NCBI GenBank assembly: GCA_021824575.1
Contig: JAKAKJ010000091.1
Location: 1-56,407 of the forward strand
Direction: 5' to 3'
DNA length: 56,407 nucleotides
Source of the DNA: Chloroflexota bacterium
GTDB lineage: Bacteria; Chloroflexota; Anaerolineae; Anaerolineales; Villigracilaceae
Shown here: positions 30,272 through 39,865 of the stretch, piece by piece
How the letters are laid out: the number at the start of each line of letters is the position of its first letter
Position numbering within the stretch: position 1 is the first letter of the stretch
Notes under the pieces: generated by a model
The model's database searches: none
What the model was told of the DNA's origin: nothing
Seen by the model: only the letters and a program-made list of their open reading frames with translations
Program-made: the position numbers and the translations under genes

Positions 30272-32668
30272 CTATTTTCCTAGCATTGAATTAGATTCGA
30301 AACTCGAAACTTCAATGAATTTTGGCTGCTTGATCGGTAGCGTAAACGTAAAGCAGGAGCCTTTTCCTATTTTGCTTTCCACACTAATTTGCCCGCCATG
30401 ACGCTCGATAATGGATTTGACTATTGCCAGCCCAAGGCCGTTGCCCTCGATACCTCGCGTATCACTGTTCCTGACACGATAAAAGCGATCAAAGATAAAT
30501 GACAAATCCTCTGATGGAATGCCATAGCCAGTGTCACTCACCTTGATCATGGCTGCATGATCCAACTCATCCAGTGAAAGCTGGATAGCGCCGCCATTAG
30601 GCGTATATTTCATGGCGTTATTGATCAGGTCACGCAGTACTTGCCGCACTTGTAGCGGATCAGCTTGAACTACAAGGTGCTCTTTTGATATCTGAAGTTG
30701 AAGCCGCTGTTCTTTGGCCAGGGCCTGCCATTGGAACTCATCCATGACTTCAGATATAACGGCGCTTAGATCCATGTTTTCTAGTTTCAGTTCCGTATCC
30801 TTGCTCATGTCCGCTCTTACCAGATCAAGCATGTTTTGTACTTGCACATTCATATTTTGCGAGGCAATGTTGATCTGGCTTACATATTCCAACTGTTTTT
30901 GGTTGAGCGGCCCGGCTTGTGAAAGCAGTTGGGTAAAACCGGCAATCACAGTGATCGGATGTTTCAAATTATGTGAGGCCATGGAAATAAATTCATCCGT
31001 GATGTTTTTCAAATCCTTGAAACGCGTCACGTCATGCAGAATGACAACGCACCCTTCCCCTTCGATAGGCGTGAATTGCGCCGAAAAAGATCGACGGTCC
31101 GGCCATGTGATTTCCACTGTTTCCGGCTTTCCAGATTTTATGGCCTTCTCCAAGCTTCCAATCAACCCATCGTATCCGTTCCCCTGATCAAGCAATTGCC
31201 CGATCTTTGTCTGATAATCAGTGAATAATTTTTCCCCGGCTGGATTAATTAAAGCAAGCCGCCCTTCCGAGTCGAACAGCAGGATGGCCTCCGCTGCATT
31301 TTGCAGGATGGCTGAAGAGCGCTGCTGCTCCATCACCATTCTCGCATGCAGACAGATATTTTCGACTGCGATGGCTGCCTGGCTGGCAATTGCTTGGGAT
31401 AGAAGCAAATGATCTGATTTGAAATAGCCTGTCTGTTCGTGGGCCAAAATGAGCAAACCGACCAGGCCGAATCGCCCAATCAAGGGAGTAATGAGGGCCG
31501 AACGCGCTGGATCGCTTTCTGCAGCCTGCCAGTGCGGCTCATTTCGAACATCTGGGATAATCAGGCCTTGACGGGTTTCGTCAATCTGATGAATGAACTC
31601 ATCCATGTCGGGTGGCTGCAGTCCGATGGCAGGGGACGAAACCAAGCCATATGTTTTTTGAATCCTGTCTTTTTGATTCAAAATCAGGATGCGACCATAT
31701 ACAGCTCCCAGCGTTTCCACTGAGCGGCGGAGGACAACCTCGGTCAGTTCGTTGATGTCGAGACGGGCGCCCAACTCGCGGCCGATCTCGGGAAGAACAC
31801 TTAACTCTTTATATCGGCGCCGTATGATTTCTTCTGATTCCTTGGCGCGTAATTTTGTGCGAATGCGTGCCAATAGCTCACGCGGGTCAAATGGTTTGGT
31901 CACATAATCGTCCGCGCCCAGGTTCAAACCATACTGCATATTGGCAGAATCGAGCCGGGCCGCGGTGAGAATGATGACGGGAATATGTTCGATAAGCGGA
32001 TCGGAGCGGATTTCCTTAAGAACTTCAAATCCGTCTTTCTCCGGCATGTTGACATCCAGCAGAATCAAATCCGGCATTTGTGAGCGCACTTTTTCCAATG
32101 TCTCCACGCCATTGGAAGCAGTCACAAATGCGTAACCTTCTCTTTGCAAGTAACGCGAAAGGAGAGATACATTATCCGGTACATCATCGGCAATCAGGAT
32201 TTTGAAGATCCCCTGAGTCTCCATTGACTTTGTTGGAGATTGCGCTTTTCCCATTTCCTCGAGCATCTTGCCAACAGATTGGCAGATGTGTTCCGGCCGA
32301 ATTGGTTTGATGATGGTTTCATTCACTTTCAAACGTCGTGCAGTTTCCTTCAAACCGGGGACATCATAGGCCGTAATCAAGATGGTATATGCAGGGCGGC
32401 CAGCCGGATGTGATTGAAGTTTTTCGATCAATTCCAAACCGTTCATTTCTGGCATCATCATGTCCGTGATGACCAAATCCACCGGGCCATCTTTGATCTG
32501 CTCCAGTGCGATTTTTCCACTGGTGGCTGAAATGACTTCAGTCTTTGGCCAGGATTGGGAGATGGCACGTGCCAACGTGGAGGCGGTGGTTGGATGATCG
32601 TCCACAACCAGGATGCGCGCATGTTGATTGGTGGAAGTTGTGTGGTTTTCCATATTTTCTGGTCTCAT
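30272..32668 (-). CDS. Hybrid histidine kinase: REC-REC-GAF-PAS-HisKA-HATPase
   Basis: A 798-residue soluble kinase. Two N-terminal receivers come first: ILVVDDHPTTAS with LVITDMMMPE, and ILIADDVPDNVS with LILLDVNMPEKDGF and the Lys in YVTKPFDP. A GAF (about 295-440), a PAS-like segment (about 450-550), HisKA (ISMASHNLKHPITVIAGFTQ) and HATPase (LINNAMKYTPNGG, VSDTGYGIPSEDL, GNGLGLAIVKSI) follow. The receivers at the N-terminus make it an integrator of upstream phosphate signals. It starts about 140 bp after the regulator gene 32806-33615, with a terminator between, so it probably heads the next transcript. The exact start (MRPENM or the following Met) is uncertain. Confidence 0.92.
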   Translation of the reverse strand: MRPENMENHTTSTNQHARILVVDDHPTTASTLARAISQSWPKTEVISATSGKIALEQIKDGPVDLVITDMMMPEMNGLELIEKLQSHPAGRPAYTILITAYDVPGLKETARRLKVNETIIKPIRPEHICQSVGKMLEEMGKAQSPTKSMETQGIFKILIADDVPDNVSLLSRYLQREGYAFVTASNGVETLEKVRSQMPDLILLDVNMPEKDGFEVLKEIRSDPLIEHIPVIILTAARLDSANMQYGLNLGADDYVTKPFDPRELLARIRTKLRAKESEEIIRRRYKELSVLPEIGRELGARLDINELTEVVLRRSVETLGAVYGRILILNQKDRIQKTYGLVSSPAIGLQPPDMDEFIHQIDETRQGLIIPDVRNEPHWQAAESDPARSALITPLIGRFGLVGLLILAHEQTGYFKSDHLLLSQAIASQAAIAVENICLHARMVMEQQRSSAILQNAAEAILLFDSEGRLALINPAGEKLFTDYQTKIGQLLDQGNGYDGLIGSLEKAIKSGKPETVEITWPDRRSFSAQFTPIEGEGCVVILHDVTRFKDLKNITDEFISMASHNLKHPITVIAGFTQLLSQAGPLNQKQLEYVSQINIASQNMNVQVQNMLDLVRADMSKDTELKLENMDLSAVISEVMDEFQWQALAKEQRLQLQISKEHLVVQADPLQVRQVLRDLINNAMKYTPNGGAIQLSLDELDHAAMIKVSDTGYGIPSEDLSFIFDRFYRVRNSDTRGIEGNGLGLAIVKSIIERHGGQISVESKIGKGSCFTFTLPIKQPKFIEVSSFESNSMLGK

Positions 32669-32735
32669 TTTCCATCAAATCCCCATTTTGACGGTTGGTC
32701 ATCAGTGGAAAATAGTTGGGAAAAGTTGGGAAAAC

Positions 32736-32772
32736 AAAAAGCCGCTTCCAGTCTGGACCGAAAGCGGCTTTG
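32736..32772 (-). terminator. Rho-independent terminator after the OmpR-type regulator
   Basis: On the minus strand, AAAGCCGCTTTC pairs with GGAAGCGGCTTT around a short loop and runs into TTTTTG. It lies about 34 bp after the regulator stop and ends the kinase-regulator transcript. Confidence 0.85.
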
Positions 32773-32805
32773 CATCCGTTGAGGATGACCAGCACCCCGG
32801 AGAAA

Positions 32806-33615
32806 TTAATCAACTACCAAACGGTAACCAGTGCCTCTCACGTTGATTAAATAAACCGGCTCTTGCGCGTCAGGTTCAATAGCCTGCCGGATATGATGCA
32901 CGTGCCACTTGGCAAGTTCCTGAGCCTCGCGCGTCTCGGCCTGATAACCCTGTGCCTCAACCACGAGAGTACGATAATCCACTACATTGGGCGAGTGGCG
33001 TGCCAGAGCCAGCAGATAATCAAAATCAACAGGCGGAAGGGTAATAATTTTTTCACCGACAGATACCCTTCGAGCATGCAGGTCGAAGGTGAATTTGCCG
33101 CGCTTCAAATAGCGCTCGCCGGCAGAGAATGTGTCAGGTATCGGGTGAGAGTTCTGTACAGACGGGCTTTTACTTTCCAACTCTTGAAGTTCAGCCTGTA
33201 GGTTGGTAATTTGTGATTGAACTTCTTTCTTTCGCCGCTCCCGTTCCACTTTGGCAAGAGCAGTCCGCGTGCGTTCAAGGATCGTTTCCGGTTTCAATGG
33301 TTTGAGTAAGTAGTCAGTGGCTCCATTTCGCAGGGCTTCCAGGGCAGAATTCAAATCGGGTTGTGCCGTGAACAGGATGACAGGCAATTCAGGAAGCACA
33401 GCGCGTATTGCCTTCAACGCCTCCAGCCCGTTCATATCAGGCATGCGAATATCCATGTAAACCAAATCCAATGTTTGCCGGGAAAGCAGAGCCAGACCTT
33501 CAGCTGCATTTCCAGCAGTTATGACTTCAAATCCTTCTCGTTGAAGAATGCGCGCCAGAGTCTGTCGCAGTGTGAGTTCATCGTCAATGATTAGAACATG
33601 GCCCAAATTACTCAT
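32806..33615 (-). CDS. OmpR-family response regulator
   Basis: A 269-residue regulator. The N-terminal receiver has IIDDELTLRQT, phosphoacceptor Asp in LVYMDIRMPDMNG, ILFTAQPD and the Lys in YLLKPLKPE. A coiled coil (about 122-150, VERERRKKEVQSQITNLQAE) joins it to a C-terminal winged helix (about 175-269) ending VYLINVRGTGYRLVVD, which binds DNA. The long coiled-coil linker is unusual for OmpR-type proteins and suggests dimerisation before phosphorylation. The gene overlaps the stop of the upstream kinase by 4 bases (ATGA), so the two are a cognate pair. The targets are unknown. Confidence 0.95.
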   Translation of the reverse strand: MSNLGHVLIIDDELTLRQTLARILQREGFEVITAGNAAEGLALLSRQTLDLVYMDIRMPDMNGLEALKAIRAVLPELPVILFTAQPDLNSALEALRNGATDYLLKPLKPETILERTRTALAKVERERRKKEVQSQITNLQAELQELESKSPSVQNSHPIPDTFSAGERYLKRGKFTFDLHARRVSVGEKIITLPPVDFDYLLALARHSPNVVDYRTLVVEAQGYQAETREAQELAKWHVHHIRQAIEPDAQEPVYLINVRGTGYRLVVD

Positions 33616-36386
33616 TGTGATACCCCTGCGGCAAGCGGAAGCCAGACTTTGAACACAGCGCCGCCCTCCGGATTATTTTCCGCCTCGATATTACCGCCAT
33701 GCTGGCGAATGATATCGTAGGTGATCGTCAAGCCCAAACCGGTACCGGTTTCTTTATCGGTTGTAAATGGCTCAAAAATATGAGGAAGGATCGCGCTGTC
33801 AATGCCGGGACCAGTATCGGTGACCAAAAGCAGAATCTTGTCTTGCCCGATAAGCTGCAATGTTCGAACTATCAGGCGTCCGCCATCCTTTCTCATGGCT
33901 TCCACTGCATTCATGAATAAATTCAGAATAACTTGCCGGATCTGATCGGGGATGCCCGGCACAACAGGCAATTGAGGGTCTGGATAGAATTCAAGGCTGA
34001 CGTTTTGGTGGCGCATGAGCGTAGCGGTCAAAGCCCTGACGTTTTCCACAATTTCATTTACCTGGATATTTTGGAAATCTTCCACTCGGGTGGGGCGATA
34101 AGCAGAACGTAGTCTTTCGATCATGGCTGTCATACGTTCTGTCTCTTCAAGTACGATTTGCAGATCCTGCCGCCCCTGGTCGGATATGCCCTTTTCCTCC
34201 TTCAGCAGGAAAAGGGCATTTTGGAGAGCTTGAAGAGGGTTACCTAATTCATGCGACACAGATGCCAGTAAACGTCCAACCGTTGCCAGTCGTTCGCTTT
34301 GAATCAACTGGGAACGCGTTTCTTTCTCTTGATGCAGGGAAGTCTGCAAATCAGCATAAAGATTGGCCTTCTGAAGGGTAACAGCCAATTGATCGGATAC
34401 CGCTATCATTAAGTGTAAGTCGCGTGATGTTAAACGCCGGGTATGCGTTTGCTGAATGTCTAATATTCCAAGCACTTGATCCCCGATTTTGATGGGCACT
34501 GCCAGTTCCGATTGTGTATCCGGCAATAGCGGCTCAAGTTTATAAAAACTTACATTGGCTACGTCATTGGTTATAAATGGTAATCCGGTTTCGGCAACAT
34601 GGCCGACTATCCCCGCGCCAACCGGGACGCGCAGCCCTCGTTCCTTGAGTTGATCGCCTATCCCCCCCTGTCCATAGCGAGCCATGAAATCGCCAGTCTG
34701 TGGATCTAAAATAAAGATTTGTGTATGATAATATCCGAAGTACTTTTGCAAGAGTTCAACCACATCCCTCATTAACTGGTCCGGATCGAGCGACGCGGCC
34801 AAACCCTGGCTGATCTGATAAAGAGCGTTGATCTCCTTCAAATCCTGCTGGGTTGTTTCCAGCAGCCCGGCATTCTCAATTGCAACTGCAGCCTGCGTGC
34901 CCAGTAAGCCGAGAAGCCGGCTTTCCTCCGCAGTGAACACATTTGGCTGTGTGCTTTGAATACTGATCGTCCCTACACAGCGCTCATTACTTTTGATCGG
35001 TGCTACGATGAGCGAACGAAATTTCAAAGGCGCTGCTTGGCTTAAAAATCGTTGGTCATTCCGGGTATCGGAAACACAAATGACTTCACCTGTTGAAATG
35101 ACCTGACCGGCAATTCCCTCCCCAATGCGCATGTTCAACCTTGCACCAGACTTATTCTCAATTCCTGAGACTGCGCGCGGAATCAAAATCTGCTGCTCAT
35201 CATCCAGCATGTGCAGAACAGCCTGCTCGGTTCCAAGAATTAATTGATGGGCAGAGTCAACAATAAGCTGCAGAACTGTTTCAATTCCCACTTGTTCGGT
35301 CTCGCTCAAGGCACGCTCAATATTCGCAAGTGCTTCTGCCTCTTTAAGTTGTTTTTCAATCTTGAATTCTTGTTGGGCATTCCACAATGCAAGTCCAAGT
35401 TGATTTCCGGCAAGCCGGGCATATTGGATTTCATCCGAATTGATGCGACGCGGCAAATCATATACGATAATGACAGCGCCAAACTTAAATTCTCCAGCGA
35501 TCAAAGGAATGCACAATAAGGTGCCGGTTGGCTCTGAGCAGTTTCCGAGGAAGGCCGGATTAATGGCATAGTTTGGCTTCGACAAATCCTCTATCACCAG
35601 GGGATCGCCCGTGCGCAAGGCAGACGCAATTATCTTTGATTCATCGGAGTCCAACACGAGACTGGAAAATGGCTGATTTATTGGCTTGGTAGTCGCAACA
35701 TAAGCGGCCTGCCCTTGTGTTGCATCCCAGCGGGTGAGGTAGGCATAGTTAGCTATGAACAAGTTGGCAAGGTGCGAAAGCAGGAAATGATATTTATCAT
35801 CCAACGTCTCGGAAGACAAAATGTCATTGATCGCCATATTAACAAGGGCCAAATATCTCTCGCGAGAGCGCAATTGGGTTTCAGTATATAGCCGTCTTTC
35901 ATATGCCTGTTTGAAGCGGCTCGCAATATACCCGACCAAGATCACCATTGCATTGCCTGGCCAGGCAGACTCCACCCATAATTTCCAACCCTCATCCAGT
36001 GAAACTGTAAAAAGCACAGCATTCAAGATGACCGCTACGATGCTTGTGATCACTCCCCAGTATCCCCCATAGAACCATCCTGCTAAAATGACCGGTATTG
36101 CGATAAGTGGAGAAAAAAATAAACCTTCATTGCCCCCTCTGATGATGAATATCACCACATAGAAAGTTGTGATGATGATAATACCAACCAACGGCAATAT
36201 GCGACGCGCATTGGCTTTTACTTTATCTTTGAGATTAGTTAATGGGGCAATATCGGACGAATTCACGTTAAGGATTTCCCTGCCCGTTATTTCCAGCCAT
36301 AAATAAATCGGCAAATGAGCTTCGTTGGTAAGCCTCGACCATCTCCTGTTTGACGGTGAATTCAGTTGGCTTTCGATCACCAGCAA
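33612..36386 (-). CDS. Membrane histidine kinase with three GAF domains
   Basis: Up to 924 residues. Four or so membrane helices (about 62-170, for example ILPLVGIIIITTFYVVIFII) without a large outer domain come first, then three GAF domains (about 190-340, 365-510, 525-680). HisKA follows with the phospho-His in LLASVSHELGNPLQAL, then HATPase (NLFMNAVEAMRKDGG, VTDTGPGIDSAILPH, GTGLGLTITYDII). The GAFs make it an intracellular small-molecule sensor at the membrane. The start is uncertain: TTG 36386 has no ribosome binding site, and GTG 36266 is an alternative that keeps all helices. It is the cognate kinase of the overlapping OmpR-type regulator. Confidence 0.9.
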   Translation of the reverse strand: MLVIESQLNSPSNRRWSRLTNEAHLPIYLWLEITGREILNVNSSDIAPLTNLKDKVKANARRILPLVGIIIITTFYVVIFIIRGGNEGLFFSPLIAIPVILAGWFYGGYWGVITSIVAVILNAVLFTVSLDEGWKLWVESAWPGNAMVILVGYIASRFKQAYERRLYTETQLRSRERYLALVNMAINDILSSETLDDKYHFLLSHLANLFIANYAYLTRWDATQGQAAYVATTKPINQPFSSLVLDSDESKIIASALRTGDPLVIEDLSKPNYAINPAFLGNCSEPTGTLLCIPLIAGEFKFGAVIIVYDLPRRINSDEIQYARLAGNQLGLALWNAQQEFKIEKQLKEAEALANIERALSETEQVGIETVLQLIVDSAHQLILGTEQAVLHMLDDEQQILIPRAVSGIENKSGARLNMRIGEGIAGQVISTGEVICVSDTRNDQRFLSQAAPLKFRSLIVAPIKSNERCVGTISIQSTQPNVFTAEESRLLGLLGTQAAVAIENAGLLETTQQDLKEINALYQISQGLAASLDPDQLMRDVVELLQKYFGYYHTQIFILDPQTGDFMARYGQGGIGDQLKERGLRVPVGAGIVGHVAETGLPFITNDVANVSFYKLEPLLPDTQSELAVPIKIGDQVLGILDIQQTHTRRLTSRDLHLMIAVSDQLAVTLQKANLYADLQTSLHQEKETRSQLIQSERLATVGRLLASVSHELGNPLQALQNALFLLKEEKGISDQGRQDLQIVLEETERMTAMIERLRSAYRPTRVEDFQNIQVNEIVENVRALTATLMRHQNVSLEFYPDPQLPVVPGIPDQIRQVILNLFMNAVEAMRKDGGRLIVRTLQLIGQDKILLLVTDTGPGIDSAILPHIFEPFTTDKETGTGLGLTITYDIIRQHGGNIEAENNPEGGAVFKVWLPLAAGVSQ

Positions 36387-36594
36387 TTTAGAAAAAAATC
36401 CGTTTACTCAGACGCAACCGGGTACTTCTTTTTGGCTTATTTTACCTTAGATTTTATTTGGTTTTCTCTGACCTGCTTCGTCTCGAATGAAACTGTAATC
36501 ATAGTCTATTGCGGCCTTCACCCAGCCCGTATTTATTGGCAAGATGGCTGAGTTCTTTGTCAAAATCGTTGGACTATTATGCAAATCAATTCGG

Positions 36595-36600
36595 TATAAT
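36595..36600 (+). promoter_or_regulatory. -10 element almost on the start of the CMP-sugar synthetase-like gene
   Basis: A perfect TATAAT ends 9 bases before the ATG at 36610, so the transcript would have a leader of only 2-3 bases. No Shine-Dalgarno is present. The -35 is weak (TTGGAC 20 bp upstream). Confidence 0.55.
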
Positions 36601-36609
36601 CAGAGCGCC

Positions 36610-37275
36610 ATGACCAAACTCGTTGCGCTCGTCCCGATGCGGCATCACAGCCAGCGCGTGCCTGGAAAGAACTATCGTCCACTGGCAGGCAAGCCGCTTT
36701 TTCATTACATCGTCGAAACGTTGCTGGCCGTCCCTGAGATTGACCAGGTAGTTGTGGATACCGATTCCGATCCAGTGAGGAGCGGACTGCGCCAGCATTT
36801 TCCGCAGGTCAAAGTAATCAATCGCCCTGAAAGCCTGCGCTCCGACACAGTCTCGATGAACGAAATCCTGATGTACGACACGGCTCAAGTCGAAGCCGAT
36901 TTTTATTTGCAGACGCACAGCACCAATCCGCTGCTCAAGCCTGCAACAGTGTCACGCGCGATCCAGACTTTTCTTTCACATTATCCCGAATACGACTCGC
37001 TCTTTTCGGTGACTCGCTTGCAGACGCGGCTTTACGACCAACTTGGACGTGCGCTCAACCATAACCCGGCGGTTCTCATCCAGACCCAGGATTTACCGCC
37101 CGTTTTCGAAGAGAATTCCTGCTTATATATTTTTACGCGTCAAAATTTAGCCGCGAACCGACATCGCCTCGGTGACCGTCCATCCATGTTTGAAATGGAT
37201 GCAGACGAAGCATGGGATATTGATGAAGAACTGGATTTCGAAATCTGCGATTTTCTGATAGGCCGAAAGAAATAA
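36610..37275 (+). CDS. NeuA-like cytidylyltransferase (CMP-sugar synthetase family)
   Basis: A 221-residue protein of the acylneuraminate cytidylyltransferase family, which activates nonulosonic or related acid sugars with CTP. Family motifs are present: LVALVPMRHHSQRVPGKNYR (nucleotide loop), AGKPLFHYIVETLL, DTDSDPV, RPESLRSDTVSMNEIL, and QTHSTNPLLKP. The end MFEMDADEAWDIDEELDFEI matches the metal-binding acidic end of the family. The ATG at 36610 is chosen because homology begins there and TATAAT lies just upstream. It opens the surface-glycan cluster and overlaps the next gene by 1 base. No NeuB or KDO synthase is in the window, so the sugar is unknown. Confidence 0.88.
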   Translation: MTKLVALVPMRHHSQRVPGKNYRPLAGKPLFHYIVETLLAVPEIDQVVVDTDSDPVRSGLRQHFPQVKVINRPESLRSDTVSMNEILMYDTAQVEADFYLQTHSTNPLLKPATVSRAIQTFLSHYPEYDSLFSVTRLQTRLYDQLGRALNHNPAVLIQTQDLPPVFEENSCLYIFTRQNLAANRHRLGDRPSMFEMDADEAWDIDEELDFEICDFLIGRKK

Positions 37276-38237
37276 TGCCAACTGTTTTGCTCACTGCTCC
37301 GTACATGATTCCTTTTCTCGAACGCTTCAAGCCGGTGTTCGAGAAATATCACATTGATTTGATCGTCCCCGAAGTCCGCGAGCGGATGGAAGAAGCCGAC
37401 TTGCTGAAATATGCCGGTCAATTCGACGGCGCGATCTGCGGTGATGACCGTTATACAGCGTGTGTTTTGGACGCGTGCGCGCCGCGTCTCAAAGTGATTT
37501 CAAAATGGGGAACAGGGGTCGATTCAATCGACGCCGAGGCCTGCTCCCGTTTAGATATCAAACTCTGCCGGACAATGAACGCGTTCACCACGCCCGTTGC
37601 GGACACCGTTCTCGGTTACATGCTGGCTTTTGCGCGCCGCCAGCCGTGGATGGACCGCGAAATGAAATCGGGCAAATGGGAAAAGATTCCCGGGCGTGCC
37701 TTGAGCGAATGCACGCTTGGCGTGATCGGTGTTGGCAGTATCGGCAAAGCTGTGACGCGCCGTGCGCGCGCCTTCGGCATGAAAGTTTATGGAACGGATA
37801 TTATTGAGATTGATCATGTCTTTGTTTCTGAAACTGGAATCGAAATGACGAATCTCGAACATTTATTATCGAATTCTGATTTCGTCTCGGTCAATTGCGA
37901 TTTGAATTCAACCAGCCATCATTTGATCAACGCAAAAACATTGGCAAAGATGAAACCCGAAGCCATTCTCATCAACACGGCGCGCGGCCCCATCGTCGAG
38001 GAGAAAGCACTGATCGAAGCGTTGCAGGCCAAACGTCTCGGAGGAGCCGCATTGGACGTATTCGAGTTTGAACCGCTTCCATTGGATAGTCCGCTTTTGA
38101 AAATGGATAACGTCATGCTCGCGCCTCATAACTCAAATTCGAGTCCGGTTGCATGGGAGCGTATTCACTGGAACACGATTCGAAATTTGTTGGATGGGTT
38201 GGGAATTTCATCAGATGGATTGATGAATGAAAGATAA
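37275..38237 (+). CDS. D-2-hydroxyacid dehydrogenase (phosphoglycerate dehydrogenase-like)
   Basis: A 320-residue NAD-dependent dehydrogenase. The Rossmann motif is GVIGVGSIGKAVTRRARAFG. The catalytic Arg lies in LINTARGPIV, the Glu in GGAALDVFEFEPLP and the His in LAPHNSNSS. It oxidises or reduces a 2-hydroxyacid/2-keto acid pair in the cytoplasm. It is shorter than serine-pathway SerA, without an ACT domain. Its start overlaps the preceding stop (TAATG) and its end overlaps the next start by 11 bases, so the three genes form one translationally coupled operon. A role in making the acid sugar activated by the first gene product is likely but inferred. Confidence 0.9.
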   Translation: MPTVLLTAPYMIPFLERFKPVFEKYHIDLIVPEVRERMEEADLLKYAGQFDGAICGDDRYTACVLDACAPRLKVISKWGTGVDSIDAEACSRLDIKLCRTMNAFTTPVADTVLGYMLAFARRQPWMDREMKSGKWEKIPGRALSECTLGVIGVGSIGKAVTRRARAFGMKVYGTDIIEIDHVFVSETGIEMTNLEHLLSNSDFVSVNCDLNSTSHHLINAKTLAKMKPEAILINTARGPIVEEKALIEALQAKRLGGAALDVFEFEPLPLDSPLLKMDNVMLAPHNSNSSPVAWERIHWNTIRNLLDGLGISSDGLMNER

Positions 38238-38985
38238 GACTGTTTTGATCACCGGCGCGGCGGGCGGAATTGGCCGCGCGACCGTCAATTTGTTTTCCGA
38301 AAAAGGCTGGCGCGTCATTGGCGTGGACCGCGCAGAATTTGGGAAAGATTTTCCTCGCGATGGACTCTTCATTCAATCCGATATTGCGCTTCCTGAAGAT
38401 ATGCATGCCATTTTCGAGAGGGCTCATGCGTTCACGGATTCACTGGATGCGCTGGTCAACAACGCGGCGATTCAAGTTGCCAAACCGTTGATCGAAACCA
38501 CTGTTGATGAATGGGACGCGGTGATGGCATCCAATTTACGTTCGGTGTTTTTGGGAGTCAAACTGGCGCACCCATTGTTGAAAGCCAGAGGCGGTGGGGC
38601 GGTTGTCAATGTGTCTTCTGTGCATGCAATTCAAACATCCGTGAATATCGCCGCGTACGCCGCGTCCAAAGGTGGAATGCTTGCGCTGACGCGTGCCATG
38701 GCAATCGAGTTTGCTCCTGATAACATTCGCGTCAATGCGATTCTGCCGGGCGCTGTGGACACGCCTATGCTGCGCGCCGGCTTAGGGCGCGGCCACGTCG
38801 GTCACGGCGACATGCAGGAGCGGCTCGATAATTTGGCGCGCAAAACTGTCAGCGGAAAAGTGGGCACGCCGGAAGAAATCGCACATGCGATTTATTTCCT
38901 TGCCGATAACGAGCAATCGTCATTTATGACTGGCCAGGCGCTTGTCGTAGATGGCGGTGCGACCGCGCGACTAAGCACAGAGTAA
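38227..38985 (+). CDS. Short-chain dehydrogenase/reductase
   Basis: A 252-residue classical SDR. The coenzyme motif is TGAAGGIGRATV and the structural motif is NNAA. The catalytic Ser lies in VNVSSVHA and the Tyr/Lys in AAYAASKGGMLALTR. DNIRVNAILPGAVDTPM and a C-terminal TGQALVVDGGAT complete it. The Asp in GVDRAE after the second strand suggests NAD(H). It overlaps the previous gene by 11 bases and completes a set with the cytidylyltransferase and hydroxyacid dehydrogenase genes, so it probably acts on the same sugar. A strong terminator follows. Confidence 0.93.
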   Translation: MKDKTVLITGAAGGIGRATVNLFSEKGWRVIGVDRAEFGKDFPRDGLFIQSDIALPEDMHAIFERAHAFTDSLDALVNNAAIQVAKPLIETTVDEWDAVMASNLRSVFLGVKLAHPLLKARGGGAVVNVSSVHAIQTSVNIAAYAASKGGMLALTRAMAIEFAPDNIRVNAILPGAVDTPMLRAGLGRGHVGHGDMQERLDNLARKTVSGKVGTPEEIAHAIYFLADNEQSSFMTGQALVVDGGATARLSTE

Positions 38986-38993
38986 ATCCCGGA

Positions 38994-39038
38994 GGAAGGA
39001 AGAAAGACAAAAGAACACTTTCTTCTTTCCATTTTTTT
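38994..39038 (+). terminator. Rho-independent terminator after the SDR gene
   Basis: A 13-bp stem, with one G-T pair, between GGAAGGAAGAAAG (38994-39006) and CTTTCTTCTTTCC (39018-39030) is followed by A and seven T. It separates the sugar-activation genes from the downstream transferase genes. Confidence 0.85.
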
Positions 39039-39046
39039 AAATCATT

Positions 39047-39865
39047 ATGAAACAAACCCTCAGCGCCATTCTTCCATCTCCCATTCTCCAAACCGCAAAA
39101 AATACCTACGACGCGATTCGCCGCCTGCCCCAAGTCCCCGACGCGTATCTGCATCCATGGCGGCGCGAGAGCATTCGACGACTCCAAGCATTCAAAGACG
39201 TTCATAAAGGCGAACGTGCATTCATTATCGGTAATGGTCCAAGCCTAAAGCAAACGGACTTGTCCAAACTCAGGAATGAATTCACTTTTGGAATGAATCG
39301 AATTTATTTATTATTTCCCGAACTCGGATTCACTACAACCTATTTTGTTTCCATCAATGATCTTGTGATCGAACAATGCGCCCACGAGATTCTCAAACTT
39401 CCCATGCCCAAATTTCTGGCCTGGCATTCTCATCGTTATTTCCCTTCAACTTTACAACCTGCCAACCTGCCAACCTTTCTTTACACAACGTACACTGGCC
39501 CAAAATTTGCGTATGATCTGACGCGCCGTATTTGGGAAGGCGCGACGGTCACCAACGTTGCGCTCCAGCTTGCTTTTTACATGGGCTTTGAAAAAGTCAT
39601 TTTGATCGGCGTGGACCATAACTTTACTGACAAAGGTCAAGCGAATAAAACCGTGGTTTCGACAGGCGACGATCCCAATCATTTTTCAGGAAGCTATTTT
39701 GGCAAAGGCTTTCGCTGGCAACTCCCCGACCTTGACACATCTGAGATTGGATACAAAAAGGCGCGCAACGCTTATCAAAAAGCAGGACGCGAAGTGTTGG
39801 ATGCAACCGTTGGCGGCAAGCTGACCATCTTCCCAAAAGTGGAATACAATTCGCTCTTCAAATGA
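39047..39865 (+). CDS. DUF115/MAF-like glycan protein (possible sugar transferase)
   Basis: A 272-residue protein with the hallmark GERAFIIGNGPSLKQTDLSK near residue 55, shared by DUF115/MAF flagellin-glycosylation proteins and by some sialyltransferase-like enzymes. FGMNRIYLLFPE and VILIGVDHNFTDKG follow in the expected places. Related proteins transfer CMP-activated nonulosonic acids, which fits the CMP-sugar synthetase-like gene at the start of the cluster. An MptE-type diphosphokinase role is the other annotation of this family and fits the context less well. No membrane helix is present. It overlaps the next gene by 4 bases. Confidence 0.75.
   Translation: MKQTLSAILPSPILQTAKNTYDAIRRLPQVPDAYLHPWRRESIRRLQAFKDVHKGERAFIIGNGPSLKQTDLSKLRNEFTFGMNRIYLLFPELGFTTTYFVSINDLVIEQCAHEILKLPMPKFLAWHSHRYFPSTLQPANLPTFLYTTYTGPKFAYDLTRRIWEGATVTNVALQLAFYMGFEKVILIGVDHNFTDKGQANKTVVSTGDDPNHFSGSYFGKGFRWQLPDLDTSEIGYKKARNAYQKAGREVLDATVGGKLTIFPKVEYNSLFK

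Noticed and set aside
39047-39865. 6-hydroxymethylpterin diphosphokinase (MptE) function
   Set aside because: The DUF115 motif fits it, but the position after CMP-sugar genes and before glycosyltransferases argues for a glycan role; kept as an alternative only.
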